This document shows, in pieces, positions 17,587 to 25,635 of a stretch of DNA of 64,000 nucleotides. A model generated the notes under the pieces. That model was not told where the DNA came from. It worked only from the letters and a program-made list of their open reading frames with translations, and searched no databases. Position 1 is the first letter of the stretch. Every line of letters begins with the position of its first letter. The position numbers and the translations under genes were made by a program. Where the stretch lies: NCBI RefSeq assembly GCF_016464385.1, contig NZ_JADMLH010000020.1:62001-126000 (forward strand), read 5' to 3'. Origin of the DNA: Nucisporomicrobium flavum. Its GTDB lineage: Bacteria; Actinomycetota; Actinomycetes; Mycobacteriales; Micromonosporaceae.

Positions 17587-18018
17587 ATGAGAATCACCGA
17601 ATGCCAACAGCAACACGCGATGAGGGCTATTACCGACGTTCTCGCCGAAACCGGGCCGATGATGCCCTCCGCCCTGGTCGCCGCCGTCGCCGAGAGGTTC
17701 TCGATTCCACCGGACTCGGTGCTCCTCGGATGGCATTATCTTCTCGTCAGCGGACGGCTCCACTTCACAGTGGACGACGAGATAGCCCTCACTGTCCGAA
17801 TGAGTGACGAGACAGCGCACTTCCTCGCCTTGGCCGACATGCGGAACTTCGTGACCAGTCAGGAGGCGCCGCTGCACCGCCACGAACTGGTGGAACGACT
17901 ACGCCCCACCACCACGATACGTCGAGAGGCTTTGTGGCAAGCAGTGTCCGCGATGGTGCGACAGGGCGAACTCGTATATGGCGACAACGACGGCAGGCTG
18001 ATAGGTAGCAAGCAATAG
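17587..18018 (+). CDS. Winged-helix-like small protein preceding dGTPase
   Basis: 143 aa. ATG 17587 with AGGAAG at 17577-17582. The predicted helices and a two-strand wing occur twice: about 5-65 (ending Tyr-Leu-Leu-Val-Ser-Gly-Arg-Leu-His-Phe-Thr-Val) and 80-143 (ending Met-Val-Arg-Gln-Gly-Glu-Leu-Val-Tyr). Each has the helix-wing rhythm of winged-helix DNA-binding domains. It lies 53 bp upstream of a dGTPase on the same strand, so the two are probably co-transcribed, and it may regulate or accompany the enzyme. Function is inferred from context only. Confidence 0.6.
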   Translation: MRITECQQQHAMRAITDVLAETGPMMPSALVAAVAERFSIPPDSVLLGWHYLLVSGRLHFTVDDEIALTVRMSDETAHFLALADMRNFVTSQEAPLHRHELVERLRPTTTIRREALWQAVSAMVRQGELVYGDNDGRLIGSKQ

Positions 18019-18071
18019 ACCACGCCGCTCGATCCGTGTATCGACCGGCCTCCACGGGGATTGATGCTCAC

Positions 18072-19412
18072 ATGAAGCGTGATATCGGGGCAGAACGCGC
18101 AAAGGATCGTTCCCGTCGCAGGGTCGGTGGCCGGGACAATGAACCGAGCGACTATCGGAGCCCGGGGGAAAAAGACCGCGACCGTGTTCTATATTCGGCC
18201 GAGTTCCGACGGCTTGCCGGTGTCACGCAGGTCGGGGCCGCACACGAGCGGCACCTCATACATAATCGACTGACCCATAGTCTGAAAGTTGCCCAGATGG
18301 GCCGGCGTATCGCCGAGCGGCTACTGGACCAAGAGGACTCCAATCTCGACGAGGCCGGTCTCATGCCCGACGTCGTGGAAACCGCCGGCCTCATTCACGA
18401 CATGGGCCATCCGCCCTTCGGCCACGCCGCCGAGGAAGCACTCGCAAGCGCGCTGGAGGACTGCGGCGGGTTCGAGGGCAACGCACAATCCTTCCGGATC
18501 GTCACAAAGCTCTCGACCCGTGACTTTAACTCTCCCGGCCTGGACCTCACCAAGGCGACCCTCGGCGCGGTGCTGAAATACCCGCAGCTGACCCCGCCGA
18601 ACACGCCGCCCGACCTGACCGACCGCAGCAAGGGCAAGAAGTGGGGCGCCTACGAAACCGAGCTGGAGGACTTCCAGTTCGCGCTCGGCTCGGTGCCGGC
18701 CAAGGGTGTAGCCGGGGTTCGGACACCCAATGCGATCGTCATGGACTGGGCGGACGACATCTCCTTCGCCACACACGATCTCGAGGACTTCATCCACGCG
18801 GGGATCGTGCAGCTCGAGACCCTGGCCAGCCAGTGGGATGAGTTTTGCATCGATGGAAAGGGTCGTCTTGCTGGCAAGAACGGCTTCAATCCCGATGAGT
18901 ACGACAGGGCATGCCAGAGAGTCCGAAGCTTGTTCGAAGGGTTTAAACCGTACGACGGGACACGCCAGCATCGCGCGAAGCTGCATAGCTTGATCAGCGA
19001 CTTGATCACGGACCTCGACCACGCCTGCAGCGAAGTAGATGGTCCGCCCTACGTCGAGGTCAATCCCCATAGACAGTATGTCGCTGAAGTCCTCAAGCAC
19101 ATCACCAACTACTACGTAGTCAGCAATCCCAGCATCCGCGCGGCAGAGGCTGGCCAGAAAAAGACTGTCATGCGCCTGCACGAAGAGCTCGTCGAATCAC
19201 TAACCGACCGACTCGCTAAACAGCGGAGCGGCTGCCCCGACCTGCTTGACGAAATGTTCAGAGCGGCCGCCAAAGAGCAAGACGAGCTCGAAGCGTTGCG
19301 GCGGGCGGCGGCCGACTACATATGCACCCTGACCGAGCAGCAGGCGGTCGACCTGCTGGGCCGGATCAGCGGTCAAACCCCAGCGGACTCTCTGGGAGTG
19401 TGGCTCAGATAG
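18072..19412 (+). CDS. dgt: Deoxyguanosinetriphosphate triphosphohydrolase (dGTPase), HD family
   Basis: 446 aa from ATG 18072 (GTG 18036 is the longer alternative). The HD phosphohydrolase metal site is clear: His69 (Arg-Leu-Thr-His-Ser), His109-Asp110 (Leu-Ile-His-Asp-Met-Gly-His-Pro-Pro-Phe-Gly-His) and Asp228 (Asp-Trp-Ala-Asp-Asp-Ile). The N-terminal Asp-Arg-Asp-Arg-Val-Leu-Tyr-Ser-Ala-Glu-Phe-Arg-Arg-Leu is standard for Dgt. The reaction is dGTP to deoxyguanosine plus triphosphate. Family dGTPases include anti-phage enzymes that deplete dNTPs; its island location and small partner gene make that role plausible. A housekeeping paralogue may exist elsewhere. Confidence 0.9.
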   Translation: MKRDIGAERAKDRSRRRVGGRDNEPSDYRSPGEKDRDRVLYSAEFRRLAGVTQVGAAHERHLIHNRLTHSLKVAQMGRRIAERLLDQEDSNLDEAGLMPDVVETAGLIHDMGHPPFGHAAEEALASALEDCGGFEGNAQSFRIVTKLSTRDFNSPGLDLTKATLGAVLKYPQLTPPNTPPDLTDRSKGKKWGAYETELEDFQFALGSVPAKGVAGVRTPNAIVMDWADDISFATHDLEDFIHAGIVQLETLASQWDEFCIDGKGRLAGKNGFNPDEYDRACQRVRSLFEGFKPYDGTRQHRAKLHSLISDLITDLDHACSEVDGPPYVEVNPHRQYVAEVLKHITNYYVVSNPSIRAAEAGQKKTVMRLHEELVESLTDRLAKQRSGCPDLLDEMFRAAAKEQDELEALRRAAADYICTLTEQQAVDLLGRISGQTPADSLGVWLR

Positions 19413-19502
19413 CCGATGCGGTTGCCAGCCAGCACGCTGGGTCCAGACGGACATGACCGAGACGCCAGTAGCCAGGCCATGTGTGCGGAGCAGCAAAAAT
19501 GT

Positions 19503-19530
19503 CATAGCCTCCCGTCACTATGGAGGCATG
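19503..19530. promoter_or_regulatory. Imperfect inverted repeat over antitoxin start
   Basis: CATAGCCTCC at 19503-19512 faces GGAGGCATG at 19522-19530, complementary apart from one extra base. It overlaps the ribosome site and start codon of the Phd-like gene, as expected for an autoregulated antitoxin operator. No experimental support. Confidence 0.35.
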
Positions 19531-19968
19531 GCTGAACCCGCCGCTCCGATGCCGCGCCGCCGCATCGAACTGTCGCTGCTCGAGGCGCGGAACCGATTCA
19601 CCCAGCTCGTACGCTTGGCCTCCTTGACCGGCCAAGTTGCAGTGATCACCGATCAAGGGCGTCCCGTAGCCGCGATCGTCCCGGCAACTGCTGTGCCCAG
19701 CGACGAGCCAGCTGCGGCGCCAAGGGTCGATACGGAACATGCGGCAGCCGGCTGGATGCGCCGTATCGAACAGGTTCGAGACGCGGTACGCCGTCAACAT
19801 GCGGCGCGAATAAATGAACTAGAACAAGCGGTGACCGACGCCTGGGGCGTCATCGACCGGGTTGCACCCCGAGGATCAGACCGAGCCGCTGATGAGCTGC
19901 GTGTCGCCCAACGCGACGTGCTGGCGAAACCGCCCCACGCCGCCGGCTCTCCGCCGCGACCGAGCTGA
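19528..19968 (+). CDS. Phd/YefM-type antitoxin-like protein
   Basis: 146 aa from ATG 19528 (GGAGG immediately upstream, unusually close; ATG 19549 is an alternative). Residues about 12-50 match the Phd/YefM fold: Ile-Glu-Leu-Ser-Leu-Leu-Glu-Ala-Arg-Asn-Arg-Phe, Leu-Val-Arg-Leu-Ala, and the strand Val-Ala-Val-Ile-Thr-Asp-Gln-Gly-Arg-Pro-Val-Ala-Ala-Ile-Val. The C-terminal 90 aa are a helical extension. Such proteins repress their own operon and neutralise a toxin, but no toxin gene (Doc, RelE or PIN) is adjacent, so it is an orphan or acts only as a regulator. Confidence 0.7.
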   Translation: MAEPAAPMPRRRIELSLLEARNRFTQLVRLASLTGQVAVITDQGRPVAAIVPATAVPSDEPAAAPRVDTEHAAAGWMRRIEQVRDAVRRQHAARINELEQAVTDAWGVIDRVAPRGSDRAADELRVAQRDVLAKPPHAAGSPPRPS

Positions 19969-20078
19969 AGCCAACGGTAACGACTGTCGCGCAGACGCCG
20001 TTGCGAGTTCCGCCCTCCGGGGAATTCGCAACGGCGCCCAGCTCTATCCGCTCGGACGAGGCAGTCCCGCCCGAAGGC

Positions 20079-20426
20079 TCAGCGGTGGGCGTGAAACGCC
20101 TCGACCACTGAGCTCGGAATCCGGCCACGCTCAGAGACCTCGTGACCGTTCTTCTTCGCCCACTCCCGAATCGCCTGGTTCTGATCACGGCTGGACCTGC
20201 CGGACGGGGCCGCGGCACCGCGGGACGTGATACGGCCAGCTGCCGACCCCCGGCCAACCCGGGTGGCCTTCTCAAGGTAGGGGTCGAGAACCTTACGCAG
20301 CTTGCCGACGTTCTTCTCCGACAGATCGATGGTGTAGTTCACCCCGTCCAGGCCGAACTCGACGGTGCGATCAGCGTCACCGCCGTCGAGATCATCCGTC
20401 AAGACGGTAATAACTTGCTTCGCCAT
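20079..20426 (-). CDS. lsr2: Lsr2-family nucleoid protein
   Basis: 115 aa, the usual Lsr2 length. The N-terminal dimerisation domain starts Met-Ala-Lys-Gln-Val-Ile-Thr-Val-Leu-Thr-Asp-Asp-Leu-Asp-Gly; the C-terminal DNA-binding part has Ile-Arg-Glu-Trp-Ala-Lys-Lys-Asn-Gly-His-Glu-Val and Arg-Gly-Arg-Ile-Pro. Lsr2 binds AT-rich DNA through an Arg-Gly-Arg hook (seen here) and silences horizontally acquired genes. Here it sits on an integrated element next to an integrase, so it is probably an extra copy that keeps cargo quiet. ATG 20426 has GGGAG upstream at about 11-base spacing. Confidence 0.92.
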   Translation of the reverse strand: MAKQVITVLTDDLDGGDADRTVEFGLDGVNYTIDLSEKNVGKLRKVLDPYLEKATRVGRGSAAGRITSRGAAAPSGRSSRDQNQAIREWAKKNGHEVSERGRIPSSVVEAFHAHR

Positions 20427-20621
20427 ATAATCAACACTCCCGTTTGTAAGACGTGTTCGGTCGTTGTCGTATCAGCTCCACCATAGTAGTAACGGGCGGA
20501 CATTCTGCGAGCCGCCATAAGCACCGACCAGGTCGCCAGTACGGAAGCGGACGGCCGGCAAGGCGAGACCTCTCTACCCAACAGCAGCCGAATCCGCGGA
20601 ACGCGCTGCCGAAAGTGCGCG

Positions 20622-21233
20622 CTACCGCAATACATCCGCGGACCGCGGCCGCACGGACTGCATTCCATGCTGACGGTGCTGTTGAGCCGCCAGGAGCAGC
20701 GCAGAGGCAAGACCGCTCGCCGCCACGGCCCTCGGCGCACCAGGCCCGTACAGGCTGACGACGCCGCATCGCCGGCAGTACCACGACCGACGCCAGAGCC
20801 CGATCGCGTCGTCTATCAGCGGACCCATCACCCGAAGGCGACGCTGCCGCGACCGCAGAACCCATCCGCTGCCTACCGCCACGGCGACGAAGAACACCAG
20901 CCCGAACCAAGCCGTACCGTCACCCGAATCCAGCACCGCCAGCTGAAGATTCCACAGGGCCAGCAGGACAGAGCCGGCAATCGTGATGGCCGGCCCGGTG
21001 CCCGCACGCGGTCGCCTCGGCGCGGCCAAGGCACGAGCCAACGCGCTGACCTGGACCACTCGACCGCTGACGGGCACGTCGTAGCCGAACCGGCCAACTA
21101 CACTGCCACGGACCACGCCTGTGGAGTGACCGGCACGCACCGCAGCCGGCACACTCACCAACTGATCAAGACGGCGGCACCGCAAGCACACCGATTCGTG
21201 AGATCGCTGCTGCGGGAGCGGCTTATCGCTCAT
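20622..21233 (-). CDS. Zinc-ribbon membrane protein, hypothetical
   Basis: 203 aa from the second ATG (21233), which has GGAGG at ideal spacing; the first ATG (21239) would sit one base from that box. An N-terminal Cys-x2-Cys (Val-Cys-Leu-Arg-Cys) is followed by a domain with Ala-Gly-His-Ser, then two adjacent membrane helices (about 83-100 and 108-125), and a second Cys-x2-Cys (Trp-Tyr-Cys-Arg-Arg-Cys-Gly-Val) near residue 158. The two Cys pairs could form one zinc site across a hairpin membrane anchor. Small membrane proteins of this type are common on actinomycete elements; function unknown. Confidence 0.65.
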   Translation of the reverse strand: MSDKPLPQQRSHESVCLRCRRLDQLVSVPAAVRAGHSTGVVRGSVVGRFGYDVPVSGRVVQVSALARALAAPRRPRAGTGPAITIAGSVLLALWNLQLAVLDSGDGTAWFGLVFFVAVAVGSGWVLRSRQRRLRVMGPLIDDAIGLWRRSWYCRRCGVVSLYGPGAPRAVAASGLASALLLAAQQHRQHGMQSVRPRSADVLR

Positions 21234-21378
21234 GGACATACCTCCATTATGGAACCGCGGGTGCGGTCAGGCACGTCAATATCAACGAAGCGTCGAGTGA
21301 GCCGCGCGCGAGCCGGTTCTCACTGATCCCCGACCAACTCGCACGCAACAACGCCGACATCACCTCGCCCGAGGGCCG

Positions 21379-22725
21379 TCAAGCAGCCTCGCCCAAACCC
21401 TCAATGAACGGCGAGACATCGCCCTTCAACTTCTTGCCCTTCTTGCGACCCTTCTTCGCCTCACGCATGTCCGCAACTTTTCCATCGGGGAGACGCTCAT
21501 CAAGCGCCTTGAGCCGCGCCTTATCGCCGCGCGTGAGTCGATGACCGTAGACATCAAACGTCGTCTTGATCGAAGCATGCCCGATGTGGTGCTGGATGAC
21601 GAAGAAATCCCACCCGGCATCGATCAAGTACGCCACGTGCGAGTGCCGCAGGTCATGGAACCGAGGCCGCTGGTGCAGCCGCGTCTTGCATTCGCACGAC
21701 GACACGGCCAAATCATTGACGCGCCGCACCTTCGTGCCGTTACCAACCTTGGCCGGGATCGGCGGATGAGCGGCGCACCGCTGTGCCGCTGCAACTGCCT
21801 TGTTCCAATACCGCGACCGGAAATTGTTCGCGTCCCACGGCTTACCCCCCGGCGCCGTAAAGACCAAGTCGCCGCGGCGCTTGCCCTTGATCCGCTCAGC
21901 CAGCAACGCAGCGACCGTCTTCGGCAGCAAAATCGACCGCCTCGATCGCTCCGACTTCGGCTCCGCGAAAGTGCCACCACGCCGCAACGTCTGTTCGACA
22001 TAAACCACCGGCCGATCACCGCGCAGCTCCAACGAGCCCACCCTCAAGCCAAATATCTCACCCATCCGCATACCCGTTCCCAACGCCACCTGAACGAGAT
22101 CGCGGATTGCATCCGGGCAAGCAGCGACAAGCAGACTCGCCTCCTCGGTCGCCAGGAAAGACGCGTTGTACCGGTAGACCTTCGGCAAGCCGTTGCTCCG
22201 GTGCCCGGGCAGCCGGTCGAGCGGATTGTCAGGCCGGAACCGGGGGACCGCATCTCTCATCACCATGCTCAGCACAGCCCAATGCTTCTGGACGCCGGCT
22301 GGCATCAGATCCGCCGACAGACTCACCTTCCACGGATTGATGTTCTCGTCGCGGGTGATCTCCTCCACCCGTAGATTGCCGAGGACGGGCACAACCCGGC
22401 TCCGCATCATGCGGGCGTACTCCTTGTGAGTGCTGTCCGCTACGTCAACCTTCAACGTCAGCCACTCCTCGACCCACGCGGCGAGCGTCGGGCTGCGCTC
22501 CGCCTCCCCGCTCTGCTCGTCGTCCGGCTCGTCGTCCACCTTGTCGATGCCCAGCAGCGCGGCGTATACGTCCGTGTCACTGATCTTGTGGTGACGCGCC
22601 TCAGCCAGATCCTTGGCCGCCCGCGCCATCTTCTCGGCCGCGAAGGTGCACGTCTGCCAAGCGCCCATGCGACCCGAGCGCCACCGAACCTCGTAAGACC
22701 GCCCCCGCGGTTTCATAGATGCCAT
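21379..22725 (-). CDS. int: Tyrosine recombinase (site-specific integrase)
   Basis: 448 aa from ATG 22725; upstream starts at 22758 are possible. An N-terminal AP2/arm-binding-like part (about 1-50), a SAM-like core-binding domain (about 80-180) and the catalytic domain are present. The catalytic residues are intact: Arg220 (Gly-Met-Arg-Met-Gly-Glu), His357-Asp-Leu-Arg360, His383 (Ile-Gly-His) and Tyr393 (Val-Tyr-Gly-His). The C-terminus ends in a Lys-rich tail. The gene lies about 150 bp left of the 43-bp att repeat at 22874, its expected attachment site, and reads away from it. It looks functional. Confidence 0.93.
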   Translation of the reverse strand: MASMKPRGRSYEVRWRSGRMGAWQTCTFAAEKMARAAKDLAEARHHKISDTDVYAALLGIDKVDDEPDDEQSGEAERSPTLAAWVEEWLTLKVDVADSTHKEYARMMRSRVVPVLGNLRVEEITRDENINPWKVSLSADLMPAGVQKHWAVLSMVMRDAVPRFRPDNPLDRLPGHRSNGLPKVYRYNASFLATEEASLLVAACPDAIRDLVQVALGTGMRMGEIFGLRVGSLELRGDRPVVYVEQTLRRGGTFAEPKSERSRRSILLPKTVAALLAERIKGKRRGDLVFTAPGGKPWDANNFRSRYWNKAVAAAQRCAAHPPIPAKVGNGTKVRRVNDLAVSSCECKTRLHQRPRFHDLRHSHVAYLIDAGWDFFVIQHHIGHASIKTTFDVYGHRLTRGDKARLKALDERLPDGKVADMREAKKGRKKGKKLKGDVSPFIEGLGEAA

Positions 22726-22873
22726 GCCGAGGAAGGTAAGCCGAACAGGTGTACGCATGCGAACACCAACGAGGCATGTCGGCTCCTACTGAGCGTAAGA
22801 ACCGGCACCCTGAAAACCTTCTGACCAGGGCCTACTTGCAAACAAGCAGGTCACAGGGCGTATAAGTTCGAAC

Positions 22874-22916
22874 TGGCAGTGTGGGGGTCAGGGGTTCGAG
22901 TCCCCTCAGCTCCACC
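22874..22916 (+). repeat. Attachment site copy A: 3' end of a tmRNA/tRNA-Ala-like gene
   Basis: 43 bp, identical to 29696-29738. It contains a T-arm (AGGGG-TTCGAGT-CCCCT) and acceptor half CAGCTCC-A, followed by encoded CCA. The missing 5' strand would be GGGGCTG with a G3-U70 pair, the alanine signature shared by tmRNA and tRNA-Ala. No 5' half exists upstream, where the integrase lies, so this is an att fragment and not a working RNA gene. Confidence 0.85.
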
Positions 22917-22922
22917 AGGAGA

Positions 22923-22950
22923 AACACCCGGACAAGCGTCCGGGTGTTTT
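22923..22950 (+). terminator. Terminator after att copy A
   Basis: Stem AACACCCGGAC / GTCCGGGTGTT with a 4-nt loop and a short T-run, directly after the acceptor end. It has the position of the natural terminator of the target RNA gene. Confidence 0.8.
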
Positions 22951-22955
22951 CGTAT

Positions 22956-22974
22956 GTGCCAGATCCGTGCCAGA
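22956..22974. repeat. Paired arm-type repeat GTGCCAGA x2
   Basis: Two copies of GTGCCAGA with starts 11 bp apart (22956, 22967). The same pair with the same spacing occurs near 29574 and, degenerate, near 26872. The second copy here runs up to the stop codon of the truncated integrase. Likely integrase arm-binding sites. Confidence 0.55.
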
Positions 22975-23424
22975 TCACTCGTCGACCTTGGCGCGCGCTT
23001 CCATGATCAGCTGGTTGAGCGCAGTGGCGATGGCGTCATCTCGGTCACGACTCGCGTGCTGGTAGATCATCGCCGCCCGGGTGCTGGAGTGACCGATGCG
23101 TGCCATCAACTCTTTGAGTGTCGCGCCGCTCTGCGCGGACCAGGTGCTCCCGGTGTGCCGTAGGTCGTGGAGGTGCAGACTGGTCTCCTTCGGGATCTTG
23201 GCCGTGTTCAGGGCGGCATGCCAGACCCGGTTGAAATTGCGGCGCAGGGGGATGCCGCCTTGCGGGCCGACGAAGAGGCGGCCGGTGGGGCCGGGCTGGG
23301 CGTACCGCTCAAGGTGAGTCTCGATGTCGAGGCGTAGGCCGTCCGGAAGGCTGATGGGCCGTTTGCCCGCGGCTGACTTGGGATCGCCGTCGATCTGGGT
23401 GCCGTCTTCCATCTCGGCGGCCAT
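22975..23424 (-). pseudogene. Truncated tyrosine integrase (C-terminal domain only)
   Basis: 149 codons. Contains Leu-His-Asp-Leu-Arg-His-Thr-Gly (His-x-x-Arg), Ile-Gly-His and Tyr-Gln-His, the second half of the tyrosine recombinase catalytic domain. The N-terminal DNA-binding domains and the first catalytic Arg are missing; a stop lies in frame at 23449-23451. It sits just right of att copy A, where the integrase of the second element would be. Therefore the element between copies A and B has lost its own integrase. It is clearly different in sequence from the intact integrase at 21379. Confidence 0.85.
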
Positions 23425-23718
23425 GCACGATGCGCTGCTGACCGACGTTCAAGAAGAACGCGCCACGCTGCTGGTCCGGCCGGAAGCAACGCCAGCACTC
23501 ACCCGCTTACAGGAGATGGGGATACGTCAAGGTAGGAAGCATCCGGCCTTGGGCCGATGCGCCGCTCTACTACGCGATGGTCCTAGGCCTAAATCCCCGT
23601 CGGGAGAGTGGAAATAGCTTCTAGGGCCCCAGGTTGGCCGCAGATCCTGTTCAAACTTTCTGTACGTCTTCAAGGCGGCCCGAAACGGGCCGCTCACTCC
23701 GTCGCCGAGGGCAGCGCA

Positions 23719-23746
23719 CCGCCGCCCGCAGGGATGCGGGCGGCGG
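23719..23746. repeat. 12-bp perfect hairpin
   Basis: CCGCCGCCCGCA pairs with TGCGGGCGGCGG around a GGGA loop. Could be a terminator; no U-run follows. Confidence 0.6.
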
Positions 23747-24007
23747 CACGCTAACCGCTCCTCGGCGACACTCGTGGAAACGGGAGGGTCGGGCCTGCCG
23801 AAGACCGCAGAGTTGCTGGAGTGGACGGTGCTATCCGGCGGCCGACCGGTGCGGCCTCAGCGACCCGGTGCAGCTGCCCACGCCAGGCCGCAGCGCGTGC
23901 GGCGGGCCGGTGGACGGTTGCGGTTACTGCGCCTCCGGCGGGGGCGCTCCGGCTCCGGGATGGCCGCGTACCCCGTCACCCACGACCCGGGCAAGCCGAG
24001 CAGACCC

Positions 24008-24072
24008 CCGCCGGCGCCCGCCAGCCTGGGTGGCCAATGTCAAGGCGGTCTTGACGCGGCGGGCGCCGGCGG
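24008..24072. repeat. Nested inverted repeat
   Basis: A 15-bp perfect outer stem (24008-24022 with 24058-24072) encloses a second perfect 6-bp stem, GTCAAG (24039-24044) with CTTGAC (24050-24055). It lies about 60 bp past the stop of the minus-strand operon 25635-24134, so it may end that transcript. A structured element of the mobile island is the alternative. Confidence 0.6.
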
Positions 24073-24133
24073 CGGCCCGCTCCCCAATGGGCGGGTCGAG
24101 GGCGACGGGACGGCGTACGTCGGTTAGCGGAAC

Positions 24134-24631
24134 TTACTTTCGGCTTCGCTCAATCACGGCTAGAGAAAGCCCTAAACCGCTTAGAAGCAAGCCAAGAACT
24201 CCGGCGATTGACGAACTAGCCAATATTACAAGAATTGCGGAATTTCCATTCGCCCGGGTATCCGTAGCTAAGGCAAGAGATGCTGTAACCAGAACGACCA
24301 GCAGGAAGACCCCAGTGACCAGAAGAGAGATGATGATTCGCCCCCGTGCTCGCGCGAATTTTTTCTCGGACTCCTGCATGTTCGGGCTACCCGTCGATCG
24401 TGGACCGAAGGCTGCAAGGATCGCGACTGCGGCCATGATGAAGCCGAGCAGCGAACTAGAAGTGCCAGTCAATGAGGAATACATCTGTTGGCGAACGGGT
24501 ACAGCAAGATCGGAAATTAGTATTGGGCCCCTGGAGCGTGCGCACCAAATTATTAGCAGCAAGCCCGAGCCAACAAAGAAAAGCACAGGAACGAACCAAT
24601 GGTTACGATCTATCCACCTCAGGAAACGCAC
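24134..24631 (-). CDS. Four-helix membrane protein, second gene of a two-gene operon
   Basis: 165 aa. GTG 24631 has a GGGGGTG stretch upstream. About four hydrophobic helices are visible (near 12-30, 57-75, 97-122 and 132-158), with a polar loop (Arg-Ser-Thr-Gly-Ser-Pro-Asn-Met-Gln-Glu-Ser-Glu-Lys-Lys) between the second and third. It starts 8 bp after the stop of the 331-aa gene, so both are co-transcribed. No family is recognised. A small four-helix membrane protein beside a soluble partner of about 330 aa resembles the layout of the Kiwa defence system (KwaA/KwaB), but I see no sequence match. Confidence 0.65.
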   Translation of the reverse strand: MRFLRWIDRNHWFVPVLFFVGSGLLLIIWCARSRGPILISDLAVPVRQQMYSSLTGTSSSLLGFIMAAVAILAAFGPRSTGSPNMQESEKKFARARGRIIISLLVTGVFLLVVLVTASLALATDTRANGNSAILVILASSSIAGVLGLLLSGLGLSLAVIERSRK

Positions 24632-24639
24632 AACACCCC

Positions 24640-25635
24640 CTATTCATAATCGTGAAAAACCTGCGTCCGAAGCGCCCGTGCGAAGGTGCCTTGATCGACG
24701 TAAGAGCGGTGAGCCTTGTCCAGCTCAGTGAACGTCGCATCAGCATTAGGCAGCGCAGGAACGGCTTTGTCGCGCGGAAGATCGACTTCAACCTTCAGGC
24801 GCTGTTTCGTCAGATTTATGGTATCGATCTTTCCTACCTGTGGGTCATACCCGCTAATAATCAGGGTGTCAACAATGTCGTGAGCTCTCTCTGCTGCCTC
24901 GAATGCAGCATCTTCGAGGGGCTGTTCGAGATACTCGTTCTTCGGCCTAAATCGCCCTATGCCAACCTTGACCCGAAGCGATGGGGCCTTCGGTCCAAAG
25001 GCGCCGGGCATGAAGGTTTCCAGGATGCCGGCGTCTCGGCTCGAATAGTCGGGGCGCGTAATGCCAATCTCGACGCTACGCAAACTTCCCCGCATGCGCA
25101 GCAGTTTCTCGAACATGTCCGGATTGTATAACGGCTCAAATGAAACGTATTGCGCCAACTTGCTACGGAGAAAAAAAGAAAGTCGTCCTGGCCGAGGGGC
25201 ATTCTTGTGAAGATCTTGCCCCGCGATGCCGTCGGGCCACAACGTCACATGAGACACGTCGGCGGGATAGTGGCCAGCGAGAACCGGCAAAATATCGATC
25301 TTGCCACCCGGCTGCCACTGCGTCGGATGTTGGTCCTCGGTGCGCAGTGCTAGCAGTTGTAGTCTTGTGGGCCGACTGTCATCACCCACATCAACAACGC
25401 TCACCGCGGTGGTCACTTCCTTGCCCTTAAGAACGAGGAACTTGGGGTCACCGACGGCCTCGGCAGCAAGACGGGTAGCGACCTCCGACGGACGGAAGGG
25501 GGCACGCATCGGCTCGGCGTGCCATTGATAGAAGACCAGCGATCGAGGCAGCATAAAGACACGGTATGCGCGCACGTGTTCAAACGCCTTAGGGGACCGT
25601 GTTGTCTCATGACCAAAATCCGACACGCGGATCAC
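24640..25635 (-). CDS. Hypothetical soluble protein, first gene of operon with membrane protein
   Basis: 331 aa from GTG 25635. A strong AGGAGGGG lies too far away (about 19 bases) and instead fits an ATG at 25645 that opens only a 12-codon overlapping frame. A later start near residue 21-28 is therefore possible, since protein-like sequence begins at Val-Arg-Ala-Tyr-Arg-Val-Phe. No membrane helix is visible. Mixed alpha/beta: Phe-Leu-Val-Leu-Lys-Gly-Lys near 68, Arg-Pro-Gly-Arg-Leu-Ser-Phe-Phe near 148, then Leu-Arg-Ser-Val-Glu-Ile-Gly-Ile and Leu-Arg-Val-Lys-Val-Gly-Ile-Gly strands. The pattern recalls DUF4868/DUF6731-type proteins, without proof. Base composition is visibly AT-richer than the flanks. 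Confidence 0.6.
   Translation of the reverse strand: MIRVSDFGHETTRSPKAFEHVRAYRVFMLPRSLVFYQWHAEPMRAPFRPSEVATRLAAEAVGDPKFLVLKGKEVTTAVSVVDVGDDSRPTRLQLLALRTEDQHPTQWQPGGKIDILPVLAGHYPADVSHVTLWPDGIAGQDLHKNAPRPGRLSFFLRSKLAQYVSFEPLYNPDMFEKLLRMRGSLRSVEIGITRPDYSSRDAGILETFMPGAFGPKAPSLRVKVGIGRFRPKNEYLEQPLEDAAFEAAERAHDIVDTLIISGYDPQVGKIDTINLTKQRLKVEVDLPRDKAVPALPNADATFTELDKAHRSYVDQGTFARALRTQVFHDYE

Larger units (their letters stand above)
23425..24133. other. Non-coding stretch with strong hairpins
   Basis: About 700 bp between the truncated integrase and the next gene. Frames inside are Pro/Arg/Gly-rich and unconvincing. It contains a 12-bp hairpin at 23719-23746 and a nested inverted repeat at 24008-24072, listed separately. 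Confidence 0.45.

Noticed and set aside
22800..22920. A complete tRNA or tmRNA gene at att copy A
   Set aside because: Only the T-arm and acceptor half exist; no GGGGCTG-type 5' strand or anticodon arm lies upstream, where the integrase gene is.
23634..24731. Plus-strand frame of 365 codons
   Set aside because: Arg/Pro-rich, no ribosome site, and antisense to the membrane-protein operon.
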